From UBA1672 sp964352665 (GTDB taxonomy: Bacteria > Pseudomonadota > Alphaproteobacteria > Micavibrionales > Micavibrionaceae): a stretch of DNA of 64,000 nt. The position numbers and the translations under genes were made by a program. The notes beneath the pieces were generated by a model. That model searched no databases. It was not told where the DNA came from and saw nothing but the letters and a program-made list of their open reading frames with translations. This document shows positions 25,782 through 33,863 of the stretch, piece by piece. Each line of letters opens with the position of its first letter. The first letter of the stretch is position 1. The DNA is taken from NCBI GenBank assembly GCA_964352665.1, contig CAYGSJ010000002.1:1-64000 (forward strand), read 5' to 3'.

Positions 25782-26011
25782 GTCAAATCGCTCCGTTTTC
25801 ATACAATACTAGCCCTGCTAGAGAAGACTAAAATTATCCGTTTATAAAAGCAACGCATATATATTCAAGATAGCCCAAAAAAAACTGGTGTTTTTACTAA
25901 AAATCATCTATGTTCTGGCTGTTCCATAAACATTTTGTTTAAAAATCGCATTGAACCAAGGGACGGGTTTGATGGTATTGGATATTGGAAACTATATATC
26001 AGGAGAAAGAA

Positions 26012-26731
26012 ATGGCGAAGGCCAAAACACATACACAAACACTGCTTATGCCAAAGGCAACCTCTGTTTGGTTAATTGAGAATTCTGCACTAACCTTCAG
26101 GCAGATCGCCAATTTCACAGATATTACTGAAATTGAAGTAGAGGCTCTTGCAAATGAAGAAATTGGCAGAGGTTTAGTTGGACGTGACCCTATTGATCAC
26201 GGCGAATTGACACGCGAAGAATTAGAAAGATGTGAAGCAGACCCAAATGCTGATCTTAAGATTGCAAAAAGAGACCTTCCTGCTGTGAAAGTACGCTCGA
26301 AAGGGCCCCGCTATACACCAGTCTCTAAGCGAGGTGATAAGCCTGATGCTATTGCTTATATTCTGAAGCATAATCCAGAGATATCGGATGCCCAAATATG
26401 TAAGCTTGTGGGCACAACAAAGCCTACGATCGCCTCTATTCGTGAACGCACGCATCCGAATACACCAAATCTTAGACCTCGCCATCCTGCGGAATTAGGT
26501 TTGTGTACATATCAGGAGTTTGAAAAAGCCTATAACAAGGGCCTAAAAGCTGCAGGTAAAGACCCGGAAGCCGTCAAAAGCGAGCGTGAAGCACAACAAC
26601 AACAAATGTTGGCTGAGCAAACTCTTCGTGATGAAGCTAATTCAAGCACTTCAAGTAACTCAAACAGCGGCTTTGACTTTTCCAATTTCTTGCCGGAATC
26701 ATCAAATTTATCCGATGGTAATGATTACTAA
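26012..26731 (+). CDS. trcR: Cell cycle transcriptional regulator TrcR (DUF1013)
   Basis: A 239-residue DNA-binding regulator of the DUF1013/TrcR family, nearly confined to alphaproteobacteria and associated with RNA polymerase and cell-cycle transcription in Caulobacter. Conserved parts are LLMPKATSVWLIENSALTF, FTDITEIEVEALANEEIG, DPIDHGELT and the helix-turn-helix DAIAYILKHNPEISDAQI...GTTKPTIASIRERTHPN. The C-terminus is a Gln/Ser/Asn-rich tail. The ATG at 26012 has AGGAGAAAGA upstream. A strong terminator follows at 26751. It is a single-gene unit, convergent with the DUF465 gene. Confidence 0.92.
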   Translation: MAKAKTHTQTLLMPKATSVWLIENSALTFRQIANFTDITEIEVEALANEEIGRGLVGRDPIDHGELTREELERCEADPNADLKIAKRDLPAVKVRSKGPRYTPVSKRGDKPDAIAYILKHNPEISDAQICKLVGTTKPTIASIRERTHPNTPNLRPRHPAELGLCTYQEFEKAYNKGLKAAGKDPEAVKSEREAQQQQMLAEQTLRDEANSSTSSNSNSGFDFSNFLPESSNLSDGNDY

Positions 26732-26750
26732 ATCATGATCAAAGAACAAA

Positions 26751-26777
26751 AAAGCCGGGTAAAAACCCGGCTTTTTA
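26751..26777. terminator. Bidirectional terminator between trcR and the DUF465 gene
   Basis: AAGCCGGGT - AAAA - ACCCGGCTT is a perfect 9-bp stem flanked by A-runs on the left and T-runs on the right. It can therefore end transcripts from both convergent genes. Confidence 0.9.
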
Positions 26778-26792
26778 TTTTCTAGGAAACAT

Positions 26793-26993
26793 CTAAGCTG
26801 ATGCTCGTCTTTCTTCTTCTATCAGTTTTTCCTTCACCAGAAGCTTCTCCTTTTTGAGACGACTTATATAGAAATCGTTTGCAGATAAATTCTTGCGTGC
26901 ATCGTCCACTTGCTCAGACAGAGCCCTATGTTTTGCGCGCAAAGCCTCGATACGTGAATTTACAGGAACTTCAGATACTGTAGAAACAGACAT
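26793..26993 (-). CDS. DUF465 (YdcH-like) small protein
   Basis: A 66-residue helical protein with the DUF465 pattern: an N-terminal part RIEALRAKHRALSEQVDDA and then ISRLKKEKLLVKEKL, that is, a helix of H/R-x-L-x-x-x-(I/V) repeats ending in the KKxKLxxKExI motif. Function is unknown; such proteins are thought to be small coiled-coil partners. Preceded by GGAGGAAATT on its strand, a strong ribosome binding site. It shares a terminator with trcR. Confidence 0.85.
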   Translation of the reverse strand: MSVSTVSEVPVNSRIEALRAKHRALSEQVDDARKNLSANDFYISRLKKEKLLVKEKLIEEERRASA

Positions 26994-27136
26994 TAATTTC
27001 CTCCATATGTTTGGTATGTACCTATAGCTAAACTTAATTTCTGTGGAGATGCAAACTTTTATTTTTGCACTTATATTTCAATAAATTAAAAAAGGTGATA
27101 TGCCACATAAAAAACATGATTCTGCTTTTACACGAA

Positions 27137-27694
27137 TCAGAATCCTGCTCCCGGCAATGAAAGGTATTTCTTTTCTTCTTCTGTACTTTCACGCCCCAGC
27201 ACCTCGTTACGGTGTGCAAATCTACCAAACTTTTCAATGACTTCCTTGTGTTTTAAGGCATATTCATATGAAAGAGGATCATCTTCTTTCATACTCTCAA
27301 ATAGCTCGACAGATCGGGTTTGCTCGTTAATATCCTCGGAATGCATAAACGGCATATATAAAAAACGGCGTTTAACAGGCACCAGTAATTTGTCAAACCC
27401 CTTATTTAAAGCTTCTTTGGAGATCACAAGCGCCTTTTCATCTGTTCTAAATGCCCTTTGAGAACCACGGAACATGTTTCTTGGAAATTGATCAAGAACA
27501 AGACATAAAGCCAGCACGCCATCGGCATCGCGCGTCCAATCACCACACATGTCTTTTCTGGCCATGTCGTATGTTACCATAAAACGATCACGGATATCTT
27601 CATCAAAGGAATTATTCTTTTGGAACCACTGCTGTGGCTCTGTTTCTTCAAACCAGAATTTTATAACTTCTGTTTTTGTATCGCGCATCTGCAA
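27137..27694 (-). CDS. DUF924 family protein
   Basis: A 185-residue cytosolic protein of the DUF924 (TPR-like helical) family. Landmarks are VIKFWFEETEPQQWFQKN near the start, the central LCLVLDQFPRNMFRGSQRAF, MPFMHSEDINEQTRSVELF and the C-terminal FGRFAHRNEVLGRESTEEE. These are the family's most conserved segments. Its role is unknown. It follows cytochrome c1 36 bp downstream on the same strand and may be read from the bc1 transcript. The first ATG or the one two codons later may be used. Confidence 0.9.
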   Translation of the reverse strand: MQMRDTKTEVIKFWFEETEPQQWFQKNNSFDEDIRDRFMVTYDMARKDMCGDWTRDADGVLALCLVLDQFPRNMFRGSQRAFRTDEKALVISKEALNKGFDKLLVPVKRRFLYMPFMHSEDINEQTRSVELFESMKEDDPLSYEYALKHKEVIEKFGRFAHRNEVLGRESTEEEKKYLSLPGAGF

Positions 27695-27730
27695 GTTATA
27701 CCAGATACACAGACAAGCGCAAACAAGGTT

Positions 27731-28492
27731 TTAGTGGACGTCTTTCCATATCTTCTTTTTCACGCTGTACATCACGCCAGCAAAAAACAGAAGGAATATG
27801 ATTACGCGCAACCCGGTGTTCTTTCGCTCTTCCATATAAGGATCGGCCGCCCAAGTCAAAAACTGCACTATATCATGCGCATATTGCTCAATGGTTTCTT
27901 CAGTTCCATCTTCGTAGGATATAATCCCCTCTAAAAGAGGTGGCGCCATTGAAAGCTTATGTCCCGAAAAATATTTGTTCCAATGCTGTCCTTCTGCAAC
28001 TTCTTCACCATGAGGTGGTTCTTCATATCCTGTCAATAATGCATAAACATAATTCGGACCATTCGGTCGAGCCTTTGTAATCAAGGAAAGATCAGGAGGC
28101 AATGAACCCCCATTTGCAAATTTAGCGGCATTGTCATTGGGATAGGGCGAAACAAATTTATCACTTGGTAATCCCGGACGCTCAAACATTTCCCCTTGAT
28201 CATTGGGCCCGTCCTTAACGGTATATTCAGCCGCGATATTTTTTACTTGTGTGTCGTTGTACCCTAAATCTTTCAGGTTACGGAAGTAGATCCGTTTTAA
28301 ACCATGACAAGAAGCGCATACTTCACGGTAAATCTTCAAACCACGCTGCAAAGAGGCTTTATCATATGTTCCGAATGGCCCGTTGAAATGCCATTCCTGC
28401 TTGGGGGGCTGTGGAGAATCTCCTGAAGCCAAGGCCGATGATACAGGAACAAGCCCGACTAGAAAAACAAAGAGGATGAAACGAATAGTCAT
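27731..28492 (-). CDS. petC: Cytochrome c1 of the bc1 complex
   Basis: The membrane-anchored cytochrome of complex III, passing electrons from the Rieske protein to cytochrome c. A signal peptide (about 1-22, ending SSALAS) is followed by heme attachment CASCH (59-63) and by the axial methionine in KLSMAPPL (Met182). A C-terminal anchor at about 229-244 ends in KKKIWKD. The 253-residue length is normal. In this operon cytochrome c1 is a separate gene, 5 bp after petB, and not part of a fused fbcC. Confidence 0.96.
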   Translation of the reverse strand: MTIRFILFVFLVGLVPVSSALASGDSPQPPKQEWHFNGPFGTYDKASLQRGLKIYREVCASCHGLKRIYFRNLKDLGYNDTQVKNIAAEYTVKDGPNDQGEMFERPGLPSDKFVSPYPNDNAAKFANGGSLPPDLSLITKARPNGPNYVYALLTGYEEPPHGEEVAEGQHWNKYFSGHKLSMAPPLLEGIISYEDGTEETIEQYAHDIVQFLTWAADPYMEERKNTGLRVIIFLLFFAGVMYSVKKKIWKDVH

Positions 28493-28497
28493 AGGTC

Positions 28498-30054
28498 TTA
28501 TGCTCCTGTTCTTTGTTTTTGCAAGAGCACCGCATGATGAATAGACTCTGGCAATTCACGCCCTCTCTCAAAACGACTTAAAAGCGGCAGAATTATGAGG
28601 AAGAAAAAGAAATAGAAACCGGTAAATACCTGCGCCAACATTGTGTTATTAAACATAAAAATCACAGGCTCAAGCCCTACTTCCACATGAGGATCATGCC
28701 CCTGTGCGATTGCCTCACAAGCGCGAATATCTCCCATACATTTCGACCAGTACACCTTATCAGCAGGCTGAGATCCCGCATATCCAAGCACAATCACACT
28801 TAACGCAAAAATAATAACAAATATACGGAATAACGGTCTAAAACGCGCGCTACGAAGAGGATGACTATCCAGCCACGGTAAAATCAAAAGCAACGCAATA
28901 GAACCAAACATCGCAAGCACGCCGCCCAACTTGGCCGAAACAGGTGCTGTCTCTGCTGCCGTCATTGGAATGCCTAATCCTTGATAAGCATCACCAAAAA
29001 GGCCAAACACCGCCAAGCCACCACCTACAATAAACAAAAGAAAACCGGATGCGCTGGACATTCTTTTAGGTTTATGGCGCCAGACAAACTCGACCATAAA
29101 AATAAAGAGCAAAGCAAGCCCACCAAGCATGTATATATTAATGTTAAAAGTAACAGCTCTCAAAATCGCATAAAAAGGAAGGAAGTACCATTCCGGCACA
29201 ATATGAGCGGGCGTAACAAGCGGGTTCGCAGGAATATAATTATCCGGATGCCCTAAAGCGTCGGGCATATAGAAAATGAACAAGGCATAAACCACCAGAA
29301 ATACAATCAACCCGAAAGTATCTTTCATGGTGTAATAAGGATGAAACGGCAACGTATCTTGAGGGCCCTTAGGCTCGATACCAAGAGGGTTGTTAGAACC
29401 TGTAACATGCAAAGCCCATATGTGCAGGAAAACAACGGCAAAGATAACAAATGGCAGCACAAAATGAAGCGCAAAGAACCTTGTCAAAGTCGGGTTATCA
29501 ATAGCAAACCCTCCCCATAGCAGGGTGACAATACTATCGCCTACAAGTGGAATAGCAGAAAACAGATTAGTAATAACCGTTGCGCCCCACAAGCTCATCT
29601 GTCCCCAAGGCAAAACATATCCGATAAATGCCGTCGCCATCATAAGCAGGAAAATAATAACCCCTAAAATCCACAAAAGCTCACGTGGCTTCTTATAAGA
29701 CCCATAATAAATTCCTCGGAAAATATGGATATAAACAGCAATAAAGAAAAAAGATGCTCCGTTCATATGAATATAGCGAATAAGCCATCCGCCGTTAACA
29801 TCTCGCATAATGCGCTCAACACTATCAAATGCCATCCTTGTATCTGCTGTGTAATGCATCGCCAAAACAAGTCCGGTTATAATCATGGTCACCAGCATAA
29901 ACATTGCAATAGCACCAAAATTCCAAAAATAATTAAAATTCTTTGGTGTTGGAAAAACACCATATTCTTTTTGCATCAAAGAAAACACTGGTAAACGGGA
30001 ATCAATCCACTCTACGACAGGGTTATCAAACTGTTCACGTGATCCACTACCCAT
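28498..30054 (-). CDS. petB: Cytochrome b of the bc1 complex, with extra membrane segments
   Basis: The quinone-oxidising core of complex III. Heme ligands are His96 and His110 in one helix and His197 and His211 in another, each pair 14 apart as required. The Qo-site PEWY is at 287-290. The protein has 518 residues against about 400-445 usually. The excess has two parts. Residues about 302-374 between the PEWY helix and KLGGVLAMFGSI hold two added hydrophobic segments (MLGGLALLFIFMVEF and GFLLFIVGGGLAVFGLFG). Residues about 433-470 add a Cys-containing loop (SKCMGDIRACEA) before the last helix. Both insertions are in frame and look native. Gaps to petA and petC are 8 and 5 bp. Confidence 0.96.
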   Translation of the reverse strand: MGSGSREQFDNPVVEWIDSRLPVFSLMQKEYGVFPTPKNFNYFWNFGAIAMFMLVTMIITGLVLAMHYTADTRMAFDSVERIMRDVNGGWLIRYIHMNGASFFFIAVYIHIFRGIYYGSYKKPRELLWILGVIIFLLMMATAFIGYVLPWGQMSLWGATVITNLFSAIPLVGDSIVTLLWGGFAIDNPTLTRFFALHFVLPFVIFAVVFLHIWALHVTGSNNPLGIEPKGPQDTLPFHPYYTMKDTFGLIVFLVVYALFIFYMPDALGHPDNYIPANPLVTPAHIVPEWYFLPFYAILRAVTFNINIYMLGGLALLFIFMVEFVWRHKPKRMSSASGFLLFIVGGGLAVFGLFGDAYQGLGIPMTAAETAPVSAKLGGVLAMFGSIALLLILPWLDSHPLRSARFRPLFRIFVIIFALSVIVLGYAGSQPADKVYWSKCMGDIRACEAIAQGHDPHVEVGLEPVIFMFNNTMLAQVFTGFYFFFFLIILPLLSRFERGRELPESIHHAVLLQKQRTGA

Positions 30055-30062
30055 GACTTCCC

Positions 30063-30611
30063 CTACCCAATCCTGATTGTTGTATCATTGACAAATTCAT
30101 AAGGAGGCACCTTCAAATTCTTTGGCGCTGGTCCCTTCCGTATACGGCCAGACGTATCATAATGCGAGCCATGGCAAGGACAAAACCACCCGCCATAATC
30201 ACCGCGTTCTTCCACAGGCTTCTGACCTACCGGAACACAACCCAAATGGGTACACACACCCACAGCAATTAACCACTCCGGCCTTTGGACACGATCCTCA
30301 TCGCTTTGCTTGTCACTCAAAGTTTGGACATCAACAGCTTCGGCTTCCTGAATCTCTTCTTGTGTTCTATGGCGTACAAAAACGGGCTTCCCTTGCCACA
30401 TAATAGTTTTTGCAGACCCTTGCGGAATATCGCTGATATCAACTTCCACTTTTGCCAAAGCAAGTGTATCTTTTGCCGGATTAAGGGAGTTTATCATTGG
30501 CCAAACCGCCAAAGCTCCTCCAAAAACGCCAAATACAGATGCCAGAATCTGCATAAAATCGCGTCGTGTTTCCCCGTCATGTAAATGGTTCGTATTTGTA
30601 TCGGCTGACAT
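30063..30611 (-). CDS. petA: Ubiquinol-cytochrome c reductase iron-sulfur subunit (Rieske)
   Basis: The 2Fe-2S subunit of complex III. The N-terminal TRRDFM (15-20) is a Tat-type twin-arginine signal followed by a single anchor helix (about 22-42). The cluster ligands are in CTHLGC (120-125) and CPCHGSH (144-150). A 10-20 residue acidic insertion (EAVDVQTLSDKQSDED) precedes the first cluster loop. At 182 residues the length is usual. First gene of petABC; its promoter lies in the 169-bp gap shared with the divergent trmL, which I could not resolve with confidence. Confidence 0.97.
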   Translation of the reverse strand: MSADTNTNHLHDGETRRDFMQILASVFGVFGGALAVWPMINSLNPAKDTLALAKVEVDISDIPQGSAKTIMWQGKPVFVRHRTQEEIQEAEAVDVQTLSDKQSDEDRVQRPEWLIAVGVCTHLGCVPVGQKPVEERGDYGGWFCPCHGSHYDTSGRIRKGPAPKNLKVPPYEFVNDTTIRIG

Positions 30612-30780
30612 AATTGGCCCAAACCTCTTTTAAGTATATGTAATAGAAAAATATCTTCGAGACAGTTTTTAGTCTTCTCTTTATAATAGATCAAGCCCCC
30701 TGTTTCCAGCCTTTAAAAGAAAATTGTAATCTTATGCAAGAAAGTTTAGAAATGCGGGGTTTATTACATGAGGAAAAAAT

Positions 30781-31239
30781 TTGAAAATCACATTATATCA
30801 GCCTGATATACCACAAAACCTGGGAGCAATGATTCGTTTATGTGCATGTACTGGCACATCTTTGGATATTATTGAGCCTTGCGGTTTTTTGTGGGACGAA
30901 CGAAAAATAAGGCAGTCTGCTCTGGATTACTATAATAAAGTTACTGTTCAGCACCATCAGGATTGGGACGGCTTCTTTGAACGCTATAAAAATAAAAACC
31001 GGATTATCTTAATGTCCACAAAAACCGACATACCCTACCATAGCTTTAAGTTCGAGAAGGATGATATTCTGCTTGCTGGCCAAGAAAGTGCCGGCGTTCC
31101 AGAAAACATACATAAGAGTGTAGATCACGCCTTGTGCATCCCCATGAAGCATGGTCTTCGCTCTCTCAACATTGTAAATGCAACTTCCATGATTTTAGGT
31201 GAAGCGCTTAGACAAACACAATGGAGCCAGCATGAGTGA
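30781..31239 (+). CDS. trmL: tRNA (cytidine(34)-2'-O)-methyltransferase
   Basis: TrmL methylates the wobble ribose of certain leucine tRNAs, using SAM. The 152-residue SPOUT enzyme has the N-terminal YQPDIPQNLGAMIRLCACTG and the knot motifs LAGQESAGVPENI, CIPMKHGLRSLNIVNATSM. The start is TTG at 30781 with GAGGAAAA just upstream; no ATG or GTG fits the family N-terminus. Its end overlaps hemF by 8 bp. petABC-trmL-hemF adjacency is common in alphaproteobacteria. Confidence 0.93.
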   Translation: MKITLYQPDIPQNLGAMIRLCACTGTSLDIIEPCGFLWDERKIRQSALDYYNKVTVQHHQDWDGFFERYKNKNRIILMSTKTDIPYHSFKFEKDDILLAGQESAGVPENIHKSVDHALCIPMKHGLRSLNIVNATSMILGEALRQTQWSQHE

Positions 31240-32125
31240 ATTGTCTATTGATGATAAAAAAAAGAAAGCTGCATCTTGGTTCAAAAATTTGCAAAGCCAA
31301 ATATGCAGTGTATTTGAAGAAATCGAAGATGAAATGTCTTCGGGAGAGCACGCACATTTACCTGCAGGACGATTCGAAAAGAAACAATGGGATCGCGAAA
31401 ATACACAAACTCAGAATGAATCTGGCCCAGTTTTACAAGGCGGTGGCCATATGGCCATTATGCGCGGACGTGTTTTTGAAAAGGTCGGCGTTAACTTTTC
31501 GGAAGTCTTCGGTACATTTTCAGAGGATTTTGCACAACAAATCCCGGGCGCAAAAGAAAGTAACGGACAATTCTGGGCATCCGGTATTTCACTTGTTGCC
31601 CATATGCGCTCGCCTCTTATTCCGGCTGTACATATGAATACGCGCATGATCGCAACATCAAAGAGCTGGTTTGGCGGTGGCGCTGATTTAACACCTATGT
31701 TTCCAGACGAACACGATACAAAAGATTTTCACATGGCTTTTAAAGAATGCTGTGATAAACATGATCCCGAATACTATCCGGAATTCAAAGAATGGTGTGA
31801 TCGGTATTTCTATCTTCCTCACCGTGATGAACCCAGAGGGATTGGCGGCATATTTTATGACTATCTAGACCGCAAAGGCTGGGACAACGATTTTGCGTTT
31901 ACACAAGATGTCGGACGTACATTCAAGACCATTTACTCAAAGCTCGTGCGAAAATCCATGAATGAAAACTGGTCAGATGAGCAAAGGGAGCATCAACTTA
32001 TTAAACGTGGCCGTTACGTTGAATTTAACCTTCTTTATGACCGTGGCACCCAGTTTGGGCTAAAAACCGGAGGAAATACAGAAGCTATCCTTATGTCTAT
32101 GCCGCCAGAGGTCAAATGGCCCTAG
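31232..32125 (+). CDS. hemF: Oxygen-dependent coproporphyrinogen III oxidase
   Basis: HemF decarboxylates coproporphyrinogen III to protoporphyrinogen IX with O2 in heme synthesis. The 297-residue enzyme carries RSPLIPAVHMNTRM, the WFGGGADLTPMFP signature, YFYLPHRDEPRGIGGIFYD and the C-terminal GRYVEFNLLYDRGTQFGLKTGGNTEAILMSMPP in overlapping stretches. The MSELSIDD start (31232), inside the end of trmL, fits translational coupling. Co-location with the bc1 operon fits a shared demand for heme in aerobic respiration. Confidence 0.96.
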   Translation: MSELSIDDKKKKAASWFKNLQSQICSVFEEIEDEMSSGEHAHLPAGRFEKKQWDRENTQTQNESGPVLQGGGHMAIMRGRVFEKVGVNFSEVFGTFSEDFAQQIPGAKESNGQFWASGISLVAHMRSPLIPAVHMNTRMIATSKSWFGGGADLTPMFPDEHDTKDFHMAFKECCDKHDPEYYPEFKEWCDRYFYLPHRDEPRGIGGIFYDYLDRKGWDNDFAFTQDVGRTFKTIYSKLVRKSMNENWSDEQREHQLIKRGRYVEFNLLYDRGTQFGLKTGGNTEAILMSMPPEVKWP

Positions 32126-32218
32126 AAATCGGGCAAAAATAAAATTTTGCATATTCCCAAATAAATCTTTAGGATGCGCGGCACAGGGTGATAATTTAGA
32201 CGGCTTAGTTGAAGTAAA

Positions 32219-33070
32219 ATGGCGAATAAAGTTGGTGAAATAGGCCTACACCCCAATGATTTGGGGATCGTAGTCGCAAATGACTTATCCGGACTGGATC
32301 TTATGAATCAGTTTTCTGGCGCTGGCGAACACGCTAAAGCAGCACATATACAAGGCATAACACCCCCAAATGTAACCAGCTTTTTTCTTGATACCCCTGA
32401 TCAGGCACATGTTTTGACGTATGATGCCAATCCAAGAAATATTTTTCATGTCACAATAGAAAACGGCGCTGCCCGCCTCCCAAGGGCCTTTAAAAATGTG
32501 GCTGGCGCAGATGTCTCTGAATTCTTAGAACGCGCCGCTTTTGCAATGGCAGGGCAAACATTAAATCCGAAAACTGGGCAAGGCGCGGAAGCAGTTAAAA
32601 TAGTTATCTATGAACACATTGCAACCAAAAATAAACGCGGTGTTGCCACAGCTAAACTACATGCAGATTTGGCCTCGGAGTATCAATCCAGACCAAGGGG
32701 GAGAATGCTCCGCGGACATATAGGTATATCAAACCCGCGTGAGCCGACAGAGCATGATCCGACAGGAACAAGAGAGCTGGAATACCTCACCGTTGGTGTC
32801 GGAGAAAATAGAATGAGTGCTTCGGATATACAAAAGCTCTTGGGATATGAAGGGTTTGCAGAAGACCATGATGGTTTACGGGATAGAATGTCATGCACAC
32901 ATACAGGTGATTTTGTGTCTTTCTGGGGGCTAGGGCCGCACACCCCCTCACTAACAGACCATACCCTTATTCACCGGACGGACCCCGGGAAAGCCGTCGA
33001 AGTAGCGGATAAAAGGCGTTATTCGGTTATTTTTGTGTCAGAGTGCCCTGAAGACGGGCCTGTTATTTGA
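32219..33070 (+). CDS. Unrecognised protein, putative 2OG-Fe(II) oxygenase-like (paralogue A)
   Basis: A 283-residue cytosolic protein matching no family I know. Its second half shows an ordered set of residues like a double-stranded beta-helix oxygenase: KLHADL (His148, Asp150) as an HxD pair, THTGDFVSFWGLG as a later strand, LIHRTDP (His252) as the distal ligand, and RRYSVIF (Arg267-x-Ser269) as a 2-oxoglutarate-binding RxS. The next gene is a diverged tandem copy in which HxD is lost, supporting that these positions are functional. The call is inference from spacing and motif only. The ATG at 32219 follows a weak ribosome binding site; 93 bp separate it from hemF. Confidence 0.5.
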   Translation: MANKVGEIGLHPNDLGIVVANDLSGLDLMNQFSGAGEHAKAAHIQGITPPNVTSFFLDTPDQAHVLTYDANPRNIFHVTIENGAARLPRAFKNVAGADVSEFLERAAFAMAGQTLNPKTGQGAEAVKIVIYEHIATKNKRGVATAKLHADLASEYQSRPRGRMLRGHIGISNPREPTEHDPTGTRELEYLTVGVGENRMSASDIQKLLGYEGFAEDHDGLRDRMSCTHTGDFVSFWGLGPHTPSLTDHTLIHRTDPGKAVEVADKRRYSVIFVSECPEDGPVI

Positions 33071-33071
33071 T

Positions 33072-33863
33072 ATGAACAATGAGCCCGTCACCATAAAAAC
33101 TGAATCAGGAAGCCACCGCCCCCTAAGGTTACTTGATAGCCTCACTGTTCCTCTGGATGAACGTATTCTTATCGTTAATTCTCTTGATGAAATTGCAGGA
33201 TTTGAAGACCAGACCCTAAAAGGCGGCCTTTATGAAGGTGCTATGCCCCAAAGTGTCATGGATGATATTCTATTGGCTGATCCAGAAGCTCTATCACATG
33301 TAACAGATACTATTCTACAGATTCCACCGAGCAGATATTATGAATTTCCCGCCGCCTACGGGCGAGCCCTTGCTCCAAATACACTGGCATTTTTTGCAGA
33401 TGTCGCCTATCACACCAACGGGCGGTGTGGGCTCACTACAAATTTCAATATTTCGACCCATTTGAGCAAAAGAGAAACACCAAAAGTTTTCCATCCAGAA
33501 TCAAAAATAGGCGACAGACCAAGAGTTGATCGATTTATTACGTGTGTCTCCAGTGATCCAGAAGGGCAAAAGCACGAAACCGAGCTATTAATGACCGATG
33601 GTCTTAATCATGCTCAAGTAAAAGTACTTCTTAAAAATGGAGATTTGATAGAGGATCTACCCGACTTTGCGCAAGGTCGTGTTGGCCTAACGCATTCAGG
33701 TGATATTACTCTTCTAAGAGGGCTGGGAGATTTTAAAACTGATCCTTTGACTGATGCCTTTCTTCACCGGGCACCACCACACAAACGGACTTTAGACAAG
33801 AAACAACAGCGTTTTACAATTTCTTGGTACCGATATTTACCGCAGGAAATTGATCTAGGCTAA
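33072..33863 (+). CDS. Unrecognised protein, degenerate tandem paralogue B
   Basis: A 263-residue protein, a tandem relative of the upstream gene. Shared blocks are RPRVDRFITCVSSDP with RPRGRMLRGHIGISNP, GLTHSGDITLLRGLG with SCTHTGDFVSFWGLG, LTDAFLHRAPP with LTDHTLIHRTDP, and QRFTISWYR with RRYSVIFVSE. Where copy A has HxD, B reads FNIST (Asn126, Ser128), so a metal site is probably gone; His232 and Arg247-x-Thr249 remain. The ATG at 33072 lies one base after the upstream stop, so the pair is co-translated. The stop overlaps that of the convergent cca gene by 4 bp. Confidence 0.55.
   Translation: MNNEPVTIKTESGSHRPLRLLDSLTVPLDERILIVNSLDEIAGFEDQTLKGGLYEGAMPQSVMDDILLADPEALSHVTDTILQIPPSRYYEFPAAYGRALAPNTLAFFADVAYHTNGRCGLTTNFNISTHLSKRETPKVFHPESKIGDRPRVDRFITCVSSDPEGQKHETELLMTDGLNHAQVKVLLKNGDLIEDLPDFAQGRVGLTHSGDITLLRGLGDFKTDPLTDAFLHRAPPHKRTLDKKQQRFTISWYRYLPQEIDLG

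Noticed and set aside
25931..25943. Second SOS box (GTTC...GTTC) upstream of trcR
   Set aside because: The spacing between the GTTC repeats is 5 bases, not 7.
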